Source of the DNA: Salvia splendens
Taxonomy: Eukaryota > Streptophyta > Magnoliopsida > Lamiales > Lamiaceae
DNA: 64,000 nt
Assembly (NCBI RefSeq): GCF_004379255.2
Contig: NC_056036.1
Span: forward strand, 1,612,001-1,676,000
Reading direction: 5' to 3'
A program made the translations under genes and the position numbers. Shown one piece after another: positions 33,297-45,283 of the stretch (position 1 is the first letter of the stretch; every line of letters begins with the position of its first letter). Under the pieces are notes generated by a model. The model had not been told where the DNA came from, searched no databases, and worked only from the letters and a program-made list of their open reading frames with translations.

Positions 33297-36064
33297 ATGC
33301 ATTTGAGCGTTATCTGCAATGCAGCGAAGGTGTTTGCGTTTATGCTTTGCATTGATATAGTGTCATCTGAGCTGCCAGCTGATCAGGTTAGTGCAATGAC
33401 TAGTATTTACGATATCATTCACAATAATACTGCTGTGTGGAATTCTGTTTCGAAAACTTCAGATCCTTGTTCATGGAAAGGAGTTGGTTGCACCTCCAAC
33501 AATTCCTTTATAAACACCATTTCTCTAAAATCATCTTCAATTTCCACCTCTGAGTTCCTTCCCTTTGTTTGCAATATTCCCACTTTAGAGTCTCTTGATG
33601 TGTCCAACAATCAGCTCAGCTCAATCCCATATAGTTTCTTCACTGCTTGTGGAGAAATCAGTGGATTGAAAGAGCTGGATTTTAGTGGGAATAGGTTGCT
33701 TGGCTCTTTGCCTACTTTCTATGGCTTTCCAATGCTGGAAAGATTGGATTTTTCTGCTAATAGGTTCTTTGGTGAGGTTGGTTTGAAGCTGGAGATGTTG
33801 GATTCACTCAAGAATTTGGATCTTGGTTGGAATAGGTTTAGAGGAAAGATTCCTACAAATCTTGGTAGAATGAATCGTTTGGAGACGTTTGTGTTGGCAG
33901 CCAATTTATTCAGAGGTGAACTTCCTGTGGAAATCACAAAATACAAGAATCTGAGAGTGATTGATTTCAGTCAAAATCATCTCTCAGGCTCAATTCCAGT
34001 TGGATTTGGGGAGTTCACCAAGTTGGAAATCATGATTCTGTCTTTCAACTCATTGAGTGGTGGGATTCCATCGTCTCTTTCGAATATCACAACCCTCCGT
34101 AGATTTTCCTCCAATAGGAACACCTTGAACGGGAGTATTCCATTGGGAATGACTTCGTTCCTTTCGTCTCTGGACCTCAGCTACAACGGCTTGACAGGGG
34201 GCATCCCCTCTGATCTGCTGTCGGGAGCGAATCTTGATTTTCTAGACTTGTCTTTCAATGACTTGGAGGGTCCTATTCCTGCAATTGGTTCGATGAAGCT
34301 GAACTTGTTGAGGCTAGGCAGCAATTCTCTTAATGGGACGTTCCCATCCGCCTCGTTGGGGAGTCGTTTGGGATATTTGTATGCGGATAACAACAGCTTG
34401 AGTGGTGAAATACCTCTGGACTTGGGCGTGTTCAAGAACCTGATCCACTTGAACTTGGCCAACAACGGATTGGGAGGCGCATTGCCTCCATCTTTGGGCG
34501 ATCTCACTAGTCTTGAAGTTTTGAATCTTGAGTCGAATGGTTTCGTTGGCGGAATCCCACCACAGATAATTCTGCAGTTGAATAGACTGGAGAAGCTGAA
34601 TATCGGAAGGAACTTGTTGAATGGCTCGATAACAGCCTCTATTGGAAACTTAGCTTCTCTGATGGAACTCCAGCTGGGAAGTAACCAACTCAGCGGGGAA
34701 ATACCAGCCATGCCCGAAAGACTGCAGATCGCTTTGAATCTCAGCCACAATCTCTTCCACGGCCCTATTCCAGATAGTCTATCGCGACTGCAGAACTTGC
34801 AAGTTTTGGACCTCTCAAACAACAGACTTTCGGGTGCCATACCAGGCTTGCTTACTGATTTAAGAAGCTTAACTCAGCTTCTGCTGGCGAACAACAACCT
34901 CTCTGGGGTTGTCCCTACGTTTGGATCTCGTGTTACAGTTGATACGGAGGGAAATAAAGATCTGATTTGTGTAAGAGGAAATCCTGCACCCGAAACGCCC
35001 CAAGGGGAGAGGAAGAAATCATCAGTTGTTAACTCAGAGGTGGCGATTGCTGCTGCGTGTGGATTTCCCGTTGGTTTATTGATTGCAGTGATCGCTAGAT
35101 TCATTTCAAGAATGTACCGAAGCATCAGTGGAATTCTGCCAGCTCCGAACAGCATCCACACCCCAAATGTCGATTTCAAGAAAGCAATGGAGGCGGTTTC
35201 TGACCACTCCAATATCACATTCAAGACAGCATTCTCAACTTTCTACAAAGCCGTGATGCCTTCGGGAACAACTTATCTGGTGAAGAAGATCAAACATACC
35301 GACAAAATAGTCCGGTTTCCTCAACACAAGCAGCTTGTGGAGGAGCTGGAACACTTCGGCAGCCTGTCCAATCCCAACGTGATGATCCCGGTCGCATATG
35401 TCTTGACACTGAGGAGAGCCTACCTCTTCTATGACTTTGTCCGAGGCACACTCTATGACATTCTCCACCACAGAACGGGAAACAAGCTGGACTGGCCAAG
35501 CCGTTACAACATTGCTGTCGGAGTCTCAAAAGGCTTGGCCTATCTCCATGAATGCACCTTCGGTCCAATCATTCTCCTGGATCTCTGCAGCAAAAGTATC
35601 CTGCTGAAGTCGTTGGACGAGCCTCAAATCAGCGACATCGAGCTGTGCAATCTCATCCCTCCTTCGAGTAGCGAATGCAGTATGTCTCGTCTGCTGCATT
35701 TTCCCCACTCATATCTTCTGAAAATTCTAAATAAATGGTCTTATATTGTGTTGCAGAGTATGGTAGCGCGACGGCAGCAGGGAACGTGTACAGCCTCGGA
35801 GTCGTGCTGCTGGAGCTCGTGACGGGTAAGCCGGCAGTGGGTGATGGAGATGAAGTGGCAAAATGGGTGTTGAGTGTCTCAGAATGGGATCAGATTCTTG
35901 ATTCAAATGTGTGTGAGACATCAATTGGTGTAAGAAGGGAAATGGCTGCAGTTGTTGAGGTTGCCATAGCATGTGTTAGTGTCTCACCAGAAATGAGGCC
36001 TAATGCTGTAAATGTGGTGCAAATGTTACTAAATACAAGACAAAGTGATGCTGTTGAGGATTGA
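33297..36064 (+). CDS. LRR receptor-like pseudokinase 3
   Basis: The third, more diverged member of the cluster, tandem to receptor 2. Exons are 33297-35679 and 35757-36064, giving 896 residues. The start at 33297 follows a TATA box at 33249 and begins a signal peptide (MHLSVICNAAKVFAFMLC). LRR cap (DPCSWKGVGC), about 20 LRRs, a membrane helix near 581-605, then a kinase-like domain with Lys in YLVKKI, ILLDLCSKSILLKS in place of HRD and SDIELC in place of DFG. Compared with receptors 1 and 2 it lacks about 15 residues just before the intron (the AG-S-GYVPP stretch of the P+1 loop) and a few after it. The spliced junction reads SSSEC-KYGSATAAGN. The frame stays open, so this is a shortened activation segment rather than a break. 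A kinase-dead scaffold or co-receptor role is inferred. Confidence 0.9.
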
Positions 36065-36433
36065 GATGTCATATGCTTTTTAGTGCGGATTTGAGCATAG
36101 TAAAATTGGGATGTACTATTTGTATAGTGTTTATGTATGTTTTATTCGGTGTAAAAAGTTGAGGAGGAAAGTTCATTTTTGAGAATATGCTATAATGTTT
36201 CTATTAGAATAAAAGTGCCTATCCTAACAAATCATTGAAACCTATCCTTTCCAAAGAAACATGCTCGATTGGCACGTCGGCGACGAATATCATGGCGGAC
36301 ATCGGAAGAATTTTGAAGACTGGATGAAATCTAGATTGGAAATATAGTGATTCAAATCGCGAATAAAATCCAAGAAATGTCCAAATTTAACGACTCCATC
36401 AACTTTTGCCAAAAAAAATGGTCAGTTTATACT
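36065..36433. other. Receptor 3 downstream flank
   Basis: 3' flank of receptor 3. I see nothing else in it. Confidence 0.4.
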
Positions 36434-36634
36434 ACCTCGTCCACTATTAATAGTCTTGGTAATGAGCGATATAAGTTTTAATGTAAAATATTTATAAAGA
36501 GAAAAAAAATGATTAGAGTATTGATACATTAGGAAAAAATGGTAGACTATATTATTAAGAATGGAAATAGATTAATTTTGTGGATATACAAAAATGAAAA
36601 AATACTACTCCTTATGGATGAATATGGTAGTAGT
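36434..36634. mobile_element. Degenerate Stowaway-like MITE
   Basis: It starts near ACCTCGTCCACTATTAATAG and ends near TACTCCTTATGGATGAATAT, with AT-rich inner sequence including AGAGTATTGATACATTAGG. The inverted ends are badly worn. Confidence 0.4.
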
Positions 36635-38162
36635 AATATTTATGATCTAAAGTAAGCAAACATAATATTCTATACCAAAATGATAAGGTACTCATGGTTA
36701 AAATCAAAATGAACTTTAGCCTTATTTTAAATGGTTAAATGATAGTACGTAATTAAGTTAATAATTGAGTCAAAGTCGTTTTGAGTCTTTTGACCATTAA
36801 ATTTAATGGCATCGCTGGTTTTTTTTATTTATCAAAACATGAACCAATTCATAATGGCCAGGGCTTGAAAAATGTTGAAACTATCTAAATTCTAACATGA
36901 TGTTCAAAATCAAAATCATAAATGTTCATATTCTTAGGCTAAGAATACACTTTAGTCTAAATTTTACTTTAAATAAGGTTCATGAAGTTACTATATATGC
37001 TTGACTATAAATACACTTTAGACTATTGAATATTAAAATGGAATTGACTGCGGCAAAGAGTGTGGAGGATACGTCAACTAGAGTTATTTTTCAAATTCGT
37101 GTAGTCGCTGAGACAACTTTATTATAGTATAAATTTTACTATGATTTTAACTATTCACTTAACATCACTATACGATCTTATAAATATTCACTTTACATCA
37201 ATGTGAATATTTTGATTTTTCAAAATAATTTTAACCAAATAAAATCTAAAATACCAAACTTTCAAGAATTTCCTCATTGATTTGAATTTTCTAACATTCA
37301 CTTTATTCCACACGTAAATTAAAAGACTTTCAATTTGCACAGCAATTACTGCACCTCCAATTTCAACGTCAGTACTATTATATATCTAAGTCTGATTTTT
37401 TTTTGGTACGTTATTATTCTTCACGAGAATTTTAAGGTTATTTGAATTGTATATATTGCTACAGTATTAAATACGGTGACAGTAAACCTCAATTTTCAAA
37501 TCACATTTGCTTTCAATTTTAAATTAATTGTTCTATCAATTTCTCCATGGCATTTGGTGTAGACATAAATGAAAAAAAGTTATTGAGATAATATAATAGT
37601 GGCTCAACTCTATTGTAATAATGTAATTAAATCCACATACTAACTTTCATGAATGCCTCCAGCCGTTAGCCCGCTACACACAATAAATTGAGCTAAGTAG
37701 ATTATTAGCAAGTAATATTACCAACTATACCGAATTCTGAAATTTTACGACCAAGATTTTATATTAGTGAAAAATGCCAAATTTTATGTCATATGGTATT
37801 ATCGACCAATAATCCTTTCAAAATTATATACTACTGCTTATATAAAAGTCGAAGGCATTCCACGAATAATGAACAAAAAAGAGTTGGTACTTCCATAATA
37901 ATTTAAATTTATACCCTATGCTACTCTTTGTCATATATATATATATACTCATTTATTGTAACATTTATAACATGCAATAGCAAAAAATTAGTCCGTTGAA
38001 GAACACTACCTAAATCTCCAAAAAACATAAAATTCAAGACTACTACTGCACACATAGTATATCTTACCAAGCACCACAGTTGCTCGCTAATTATCGAGCA
38101 CCTTCCAAGCACTTATTCATATTATCGAGCACTTACCGAGCACAAAAAAAAATCGGAGCCAA
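36635..38162. other. Intergenic, AT-rich
   Basis: No gene recognised. A short (AT)n run lies at about 37,934-37,947. Confidence 0.4.
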
Positions 38163-38252
38163 ATGGCCGACGAATCGGTGGAGGAATTCACCTTCCCCTC
38201 CACCACCGCCAACCCACCGCCGTGCTTGCTGGAATTCGCCTGGGAGAGATGA
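38163..38252 (+). pseudogene. Short gene fragment (MADE..EEFTFP-type N-terminus)
   Basis: A 29-codon frame from an ATG (reading MADESVEEFTFPST at its start), GC-rich against an AT-rich background and ending at TGA. It resembles the N-terminus of small uncharacterised plant proteins that begin with an acidic EEF(S/T)FP motif. Nothing of the usual remainder follows in any frame I can join, so I read it as a captured or truncated fragment. Weak call. Confidence 0.25.
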
Positions 38253-38409
38253 TCACGTGCAGGTTTGCTGTGTTAAAACGTTGAAGTTGTCAAAGGGGAA
38301 TACCATTTCTTGGAAGAAAGCTAGCATTTTGGTTTTGATTAGATTCTTGTTGAAGAAGGGTTTCGCCATGCATGATTCCGCTCCTTCCATCAACAAACTT
38401 GAATGGTGA

Positions 38410-39690
38410 GCCACGACGAAGGTGTGGTCGTGCGGGAAAAAAATATATTTAATTCGGTGTTTCGATTGATCGTCTATTACACAAGTTTCGTTTCCTGGAT
38501 CTTGATATTTTTAGTTTAGTTTTTATTTTTTTGGTGCAAGACTAAGACATATTGTAGTTCTCATTTGTTGAATCTTTAAACTAATTGACAAATTGATTAT
38601 TTGTAAATCTATTCAGATGTTGTATTAAGAAATAGGGCTAATAGTAGTCGGAAAATACACATTTATAGTACGTCAATTCGAGCCTTTACAATAATTTTGT
38701 ATAGGGTGAAAAATTACATTAATTTTTAATGTATAATCAAATTTCCATGATCAAGTATTATGGCAAAGTTAAATGTGATGTGGCGTGTCCAGTAACGAAT
38801 TAAAATGACGTGAAGACGATATGACAAAATTAGTGTTGAAATGACAAGTAACGTATCGAAATATTAACGATTTAATGATTAATGAGGTGGGTTATTTATT
38901 TATTTAATTTGATTTTTTTTTGTCTATTTTGCGATAGAACGTTGTCTTACATTCTGACATATACTATATAATTTGGGCAAAATTTTAGTGGGCTTATTTG
39001 TGAAATCTTTATTACACTCTATTTTGCTACAGATTAAGCTAAGTTTGATAGAATAAATATTCGAAGTCCGACATAGATCCCGTATTTGTTGGGCTTTTAT
39101 AGGCCCATTACAAGAAAATTACAATATGTCTAATATATTTAATGTTTTGCACTAATATTGAATATTTTATACTATTAGATACAAATATCATCTGAATAGT
39201 AATGAATATTGACCTGTAAAATAAATTTATACAATTCTTCAATTGAATGGACTCAGCGAACATTACATTAAGTGTGCATAAATATCATTTATTTTGAGAA
39301 ATGAATTCGACTAATAATTTGTCACAACTCACAACTAACATTACTGGCTCCTTTTAGAGAAAAAGATGTTTTATCTGAATTAATGTAAACATTCATTTAT
39401 ATTAATGGAATTAAATGAAATGTTCATGCATTATGGAGTATGATTCAAATTCTGATGTTGTGTTCATCTGTCAAGTTCTCGATTAGTTTTAAAATTTTAA
39501 TTTCATTAAATCAATCTCTATCTGTTAAATTTCTTGAGCATTGGTTTAATTTCTATTAATAAATACTATTTCATTTTTTTTCATTACAAGTATTTTTCAT
39601 TAACAATTTTGAAATACTTTAATTTAACCTTGTAATAATATTTAAACCTCTTAATCCACCCTTTTCCCCTTTCTTTTTCACTCGCCACAG
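38410..39690. other. Intergenic, upstream of the TMEM41-like gene
   Basis: AT-rich with no gene recognised. Its end merges into a CT-rich leader (TCTCTCTCTCTC near 39,697) of the next gene. Confidence 0.4.
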
Positions 39691-40191
39691 TTGACTTCTC
39701 TCTCTCTCTCAACATAAAAATGCATTTTTGAATTCAATGAAATTTCACACACTTCACATCTCAAATCACTAGGGTTTAATCGTTGATTATTCACATTCAT
39801 AATTCACCCACTATTTAGTATTTTTCACGCTTGATCTCGTCTGATTTACGTTTATCAAATTCAATCAATCGCCTCCGTGATCTTCAATCCACATTTCTTC
39901 AGCTCAAACTTTCAGAATTTCCGCCATTTTCAAATCCCCCTTCACGTGAGTTTCACTTCTGCCGTGTCAGGTAATTTTCTCATTTTCTGTGCCGATTTAA
40001 TGCTCCTCGTCATCAACGCATTGAATTCATCAACGGCGGCGGCATCAGCAGCTGCAGCAGCAATTAGCCACACAAAACCCCCAATTTGTGGTTTTCTAAT
40101 TGCAATCAGGATCAAGCGTTAGAGCCGGCGGGTTCTCATCATCAGCTGCTTGCGTATCCATCGGCGCCGATTTCGCTGCTGATTGATCACC

Positions 40192-42240
40192 ATGGCGGCG
40201 CCGCGGAGTGTGGTGGTGGAAGCGGGCAGCTGGGTGTTGGATAGGGACGAGGAGAAGAATTCCGACTCGCCGTCGGAGAAGAAGTTGAAGGCGGATAGAT
40301 TTCCTCTGTCGCGGTGGGAGTTCGCGGCGGCGCTGGGGGTGTTTTTGGTATTTTCTACTGGATTGATGTGCATTTACCTCACGATGCCGGCGGCGGAGTA
40401 TGAGCTGCTGAAGCTGCCCCGCACGCTCTCCGACCTCCGATCGCTCAAGTAAGTGAATTGCCGCCATTTCTATTTTGATTTTTAGGTGTTGTTATTGAGA
40501 TCACTTGATGATTGTCTGTATTCGTTTTTTATTATGAGAATTCTGTGTTTATTATGAACCCTAGTTCTATGTAGCTCAATTATTTGATTAAATTCCAAGA
40601 GATCAAAGCTATTTTGATGTTCTTTATAACTCTATTTTATGGAGTTCAATTATTTGATTAGGTCTTAGAGATGATAAAATCTACTGTTTTTCTCAACAAT
40701 GTGCATTTCTGATCATTGCACTCCAGTCTATGTGTTGTGTCTCTAGTATGTGGATGGTTTTGGTGACGAAAAAGTACATATATACATGTATTGTGTAACA
40801 AAACATTTAATTTTGGTATATTCTCCTATTGGTTGGTGATATGATGTTCAATGTTTGATAGTTTTGTGTGTCGTTTTTCGAATACCTCCTATTGTTACCA
40901 GTATAGACTAAACTTATCGGCGTGCTTTGTCCTTGGATGATCTTTCTTGACATAAGTTTTGGATTGCCATTTTGCTGTCTCCGAGTGTGCCATTGTTCGA
41001 AATGCTGCTGATATTTGTACTTTTTTATGCTCATTTTGGAAGAGTCGAATATACTGATTTTCTCAACAATGTGCATTTCTGATCAGTGCATTCCAGTCTA
41101 TGCGTTGCTTGTCTAGTATGTGACCATGTGGATGGTTTTGGTGACAAAGTATGGATATACATGTCTTGTGTATATAATTTTGGTATATTCCTATGTTTGA
41201 TAATTCTGTGTGTCATTTCTGAGTATCTCCAATTGTTATGAGTATACATTAAACTCCTCTGTTTGTTTGATTGTCCCTTGATGGATCTATCTTGACATAA
41301 GTTTTGAAGTTTTGTCATCTTAGTTGAGAAGAATGTAGCTTCGTGACACTTTCCGAACATTTTGTGTGCAATTGTTCTTAATGCTACTGGAATTTATACT
41401 TGTTTGATGTGCTTACAGGGATCATCTTGCAATTTATGCTCAATCACACCCAGCAAAGTTCATCCTTGGTTACTGTTCGACATACATATTCATGCAGACA
41501 TTCATGATTCCTGGGACGATTTTCATGTCATTACTAGCTGGAGCACTTTTTGGTGTCGTGAGAGGTCTTTTCTTGGTCGTATTCAATGCCACAGCAGGTG
41601 CATCATCATGCTATTTTTTGTCCAAACTTATTGGCAGGCCTATTGTCAACTGGTTGTGGCCTGAAAAGCTGAGATATTTCCAGTCCGAGGTGTGTATATT
41701 ATTTTCACTTTTACATTACCCAAGCTCTCTGTTTATACATGTAAACCATGTGAATTTGTATGTTCAGATAGCGAAGCGGAGAGAGAAGCTTCTGAATTAC
41801 ATGCTCTTTCTGAGAGTTACTCCATCATTGCCGAACCTGTTCATCAATCTGGCATCACCAATCGTGGATATACCGTTCCATATTTTCTTTCTGGCAACTC
41901 TTGTTGGTCTCGTCCCGGCTTCCTACATTACTGTCCGAGTAAGACTTTCAACATTTACTTTCTTAATCACACGTATTTCCGGATCTTTACTTTGGGTGAT
42001 GGCTCAGATTGATAATTGTTTGATCATGTAATCTTTCGTTTACAAACGTCCACTTACTCATATTTACAAAATCAAGAAGTTTTTTTCACATTTCATCCGT
42101 TCCTCTAGGCTGGGATTGCTCTTGGTGAACTTAAATCGGTGAAAGATCTCTATGATCTTAAGACGTTGGTCATGCTTTTCCTCATTGGGTCGATTTTATT
42201 ACTTCCGGCCATTTTGAAGAGGAAGAGGGTGTACGAGTAA
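40192..42240 (+). CDS. TMEM41-like VTT-domain (SNARE-associated Golgi family) protein
   Basis: A multi-pass ER/Golgi membrane protein of the VTT/DedA superfamily; animal TMEM41B and VMP1 scramble lipids and act in autophagy. Exons are 40192-40448, 41419-41689, 41768-41938 and 42109-42240, giving 276 residues. The start at 40192 has a strong context (ACCATGG). A cytosolic N-terminus precedes the first helix (FAAALGVFLVFSTGLMCIYL, about 47-66). Exon 2 holds the family core: YIFMQTFMIPGTIFMSLLAG, GALFGVVRGLFLVVFNATAG and SCYFLSKLIGRPIV. Exon 3 carries LLNYMLFLRVTPSLPNLFIN and PFHIFFLATLVGLVP. The C-terminus ends in a last helix and a basic tail (LKRKRVYE). It lies tail to tail with the propeptide-inhibitor gene; I recall the same pairing at Arabidopsis At1g71940/At1g71950. 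Confidence 0.93.
40682..41340. repeat. Two-copy tandem duplication in intron 1 of the TMEM41-like gene
   Basis: Copy 1 starts at 40682 and copy 2 at 41053 (period about 371 bp). Both contain TTTCTCAACAATGTGCATTT, CCAGTCTATG, GTGGATGGTTTTGGTGAC and GTTTGATA..TCTGTGTGTC-like words in the same order, with many substitutions and small indels. Non-coding. Confidence 0.8.
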
Positions 42241-43236
42241 AGCTCTTGTTTACAATTACTCTGACATTCGCGGAGAAGGAGAGAGTGCCCGTATCCTGGT
42301 TTTCTACCTTGACTGAGGTACGAGATAGGTGAAAAATCGACGTGCATTGGAAGTTTGGAACTGCAACTCGTACCCTCTGCTTTAGTCTCCTGACACATCT
42401 AACAGATCCCCTCACCTTGGTTTATTTGGGTCGTCTTGTAGCAAGATATGTTGAATTTGTACTCATATATATCATACATCAAAATATTGAATCTGTTATA
42501 GATTTATAGTAGATTTTAAATTTTGCTTGGTAGATTTTTAGATAACTCTGAAGTCGATAAGGAAATGCATCTACACTTAAATTCTGAATCACTTGCGTAC
42601 CCATCAATTCTATTATAAGTATAAAATTGTTTTTATAATCATCAACTTTGGTCGAAATTTGTTATTTTTCACAAAATTAAATATCGTTCGTTGCTAATAT
42701 CACTTATTTATGCCTTGAAGTGAATTTTCCACGAAATTGATTTTCTTTTAAATTAATTAGACATGTTATGTAGATGAACAAACTGGTCAATATAAAAAGT
42801 GATGTCGCTTATAATGGGTTTCAACGACATATTGTAGTTCAAGATTTTCTCCCAAATTTTGCTGGAATTCAATCACAACTTTACTGCATAAGTTTATGAT
42901 TTTCACCAGGGGAAATGCCAAATTTATGTCAAAAATTGTGATGTTAGGGTTTTACAATGTTAAATGTCATATCTAATCTAGTACTATTATACTAATATTA
43001 CAATAATGCCATTGCAAAAGTAACTGATAGCAGAATAAATTTCTAAAGAAACACAGCCACTATTTTATATGCTTTAGTTAAAACACACTTCCCACAAATG
43101 TCACACTATAGTAGTATGGTTTACAGTTTATATACTAACACACACAAAATGCAATTTATTTAGATTAGGCAAGTTTGACACACTGTAGAATACAAAGGTT
43201 GTCCCCTGAGCAAACCATATCATATGAGTCGATCAT
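42241..43236. other. Convergent intergenic space
   Basis: 3' flanks of the TMEM41-like and propeptide-inhibitor genes. AT-rich, with no further gene seen. Confidence 0.5.
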
Positions 43237-45283
43237 TTAAACATGACGCTTCCCGGTTCCAGAGTGCAGCTGGAGAGTCTGACTCGGGACAACCTGAAGA
43301 ACACCGGCTTGTTCTGCCAAAACACACGACAAATCAGAATCTATCAAAATCAACTGTCATTCTTGAAAGTCTGTGTAACAAATACTACATGCTATGATGC
43401 ATCAATTCCAAGTCCAATGGTTTCTTTTGAATATTTTCAGATGATTCAAGATATTGAGTGTAAACGTTAAACACGTGCCAATGAACGAAAACTGCACAAC
43501 TTTCAAATGCATGAACATGAGTGAATAACATCGAATAACGTGAAGATAATGATGCTGGTATTAATGAAGGTAAAAGAAACTTTCATTATGCTGATCAGTT
43601 AACGACTGAAGGGTATCGGTCTCACATTCAGCAAACAATATGACACTAAGCAAAGATGTAGCAGAGAGCATCGATTATCACTTCTCAAAAACTAGAAAAA
43701 TCTGCCCAAGTTCTGGATTGAAATAGTATAACCAGCATACATATGAAAAAACTTGACTCCGATGGGCTTATCAATATTACCACACAACATCAAATCAACG
43801 CAAGATAAACTTTCAAAAATAAGTCAGACAAACTATATTTTGTTTGATAAACAAACCAATTATCTTTAATTCCACACTATTCATTGATGTTTAACAGGAA
43901 AAAAACAAAATTCCATTTTCTCAAGATAATCCAATACCACCATATACTTATGACAAGGAAGCAGTCCTCAATGAACATCCTTACAACCATAATAGCCAAA
44001 AACAAACACTTAATGCAATGGATCACAACACACAACAAAATCCACAAACCCCGAGCATGAAGCATCAATTCATCAACACGTTTAATCAAGACAATTACCA
44101 TCACAAGCACAAATACTCATACAAGAACTACAATCACAACCATATGAGGTTTTGCATACGAATAGTATACCTCCGAAACAATTAATTCGGCTAATACTTG
44201 ATTCTCGAAAAGCAGTAAAAACTCTACTTACTTGAGAGCTCAGCAACCTGCTGAGGAGTAAGCTTGGCTGAAAAACCACTCGCAGCATGCTTGTAACTAT
44301 ATATCAAAGCATCCTTTGCAGCATCCTCACTTTTCAACCAAACAACAATAAAAGTAATTAGCTACAAAACATATCCCGATTAAATAATCAAAATAACTGC
44401 ACTAACACATCCAAGAAAATCAAATCAATTCCAGCGTCAATTCAATCTCGTCCCATTCCTATAAGAGATTACTTCTCCACATAAATTAGATAAGCAAACT
44501 AAGGAAATTGATGACAACAAAAACTGGCAAAGAAGAATTGAATAAAACTATCTAACCTCGCTTACGGCGAACTGATATCCAGCCACCCTCCTATTTGTAC
44601 AATTATGATGCTCATATTCAGAGATGTTAGACATTCTCACACCAAATAGCACGATCTCGACACAGCTGCTTCTACAGGAGTCTTCAGAGAGCAAAATATA
44701 GTAATTCGACGCCAAACTACGCAAAGCAAATTACTTAGTATGCTGCTCTCCGATGACCCGCAGCACACCACCAGCAACAGCGAGATCATACTTTTTGGTG
44801 TGAGAATGAACGTCTATCGGTAGAGAAAAGCTTCAGCATGAATAACCCCTCTGAATACGAGCATCATCATAGTAATACAAATATAGAGGCAGCGGAGATG
44901 CCACGCCGTTCGCCGGCAGCGCCAAACGCAAGCGAGATTAGATATTTTCATTAAATTCATCTTTGCTTATGTGGTCATCAATTAACAGAGTTTTTAAAAA
45001 ATTCACAAAGTTTAATTCTATAAAGCGATTCTTTTTTCATAAATTCTCTGTAAAACATTTCCAATTGAACGGAAAAATGTAATTCGACGAACCTTCCGAG
45101 AACAGAAGCGAGGGTTCTGATGTGATACTGCTCCGGCTCCACGCCTTCGGGTCTCTCGGTGTAAATTATGTGGACTTTGGCGTCGGAAGATGAGGAATCG
45201 GCCGCCATTGATGAAATCAAGAAGAGTGAAAGGAGTAGAGTATGTGATAGCAAGATTGTTGAGAGAGTAATCTGCCTCTGCAT
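43237..45283 (-). CDS. Secreted subtilase-propeptide-like inhibitor (I9 domain)
   Basis: A small stand-alone inhibitor I9 protein, homologous to Arabidopsis SPI-1, which resembles a subtilisin propeptide and inhibits plant subtilases. Reverse exons 45283-45093, 44329-44232 and 43313-43237 give 121 residues, the family length. An N-terminal signal peptide ([18 protein letters not shown]) is followed by [20 protein letters not shown], then [18 protein letters not shown], the LTPQQVAEL helix and [13 protein letters not shown], which is the classic propeptide fold order. No protease domain follows, so it acts in trans in the secretory path or apoplast. An upstream Met exists only at the chosen start; a second Met after the hydrophobic stretch would delete the signal. 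A telo-box-like sequence (AAAACCCTAATTCG) lies just upstream. Confidence 0.93.
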
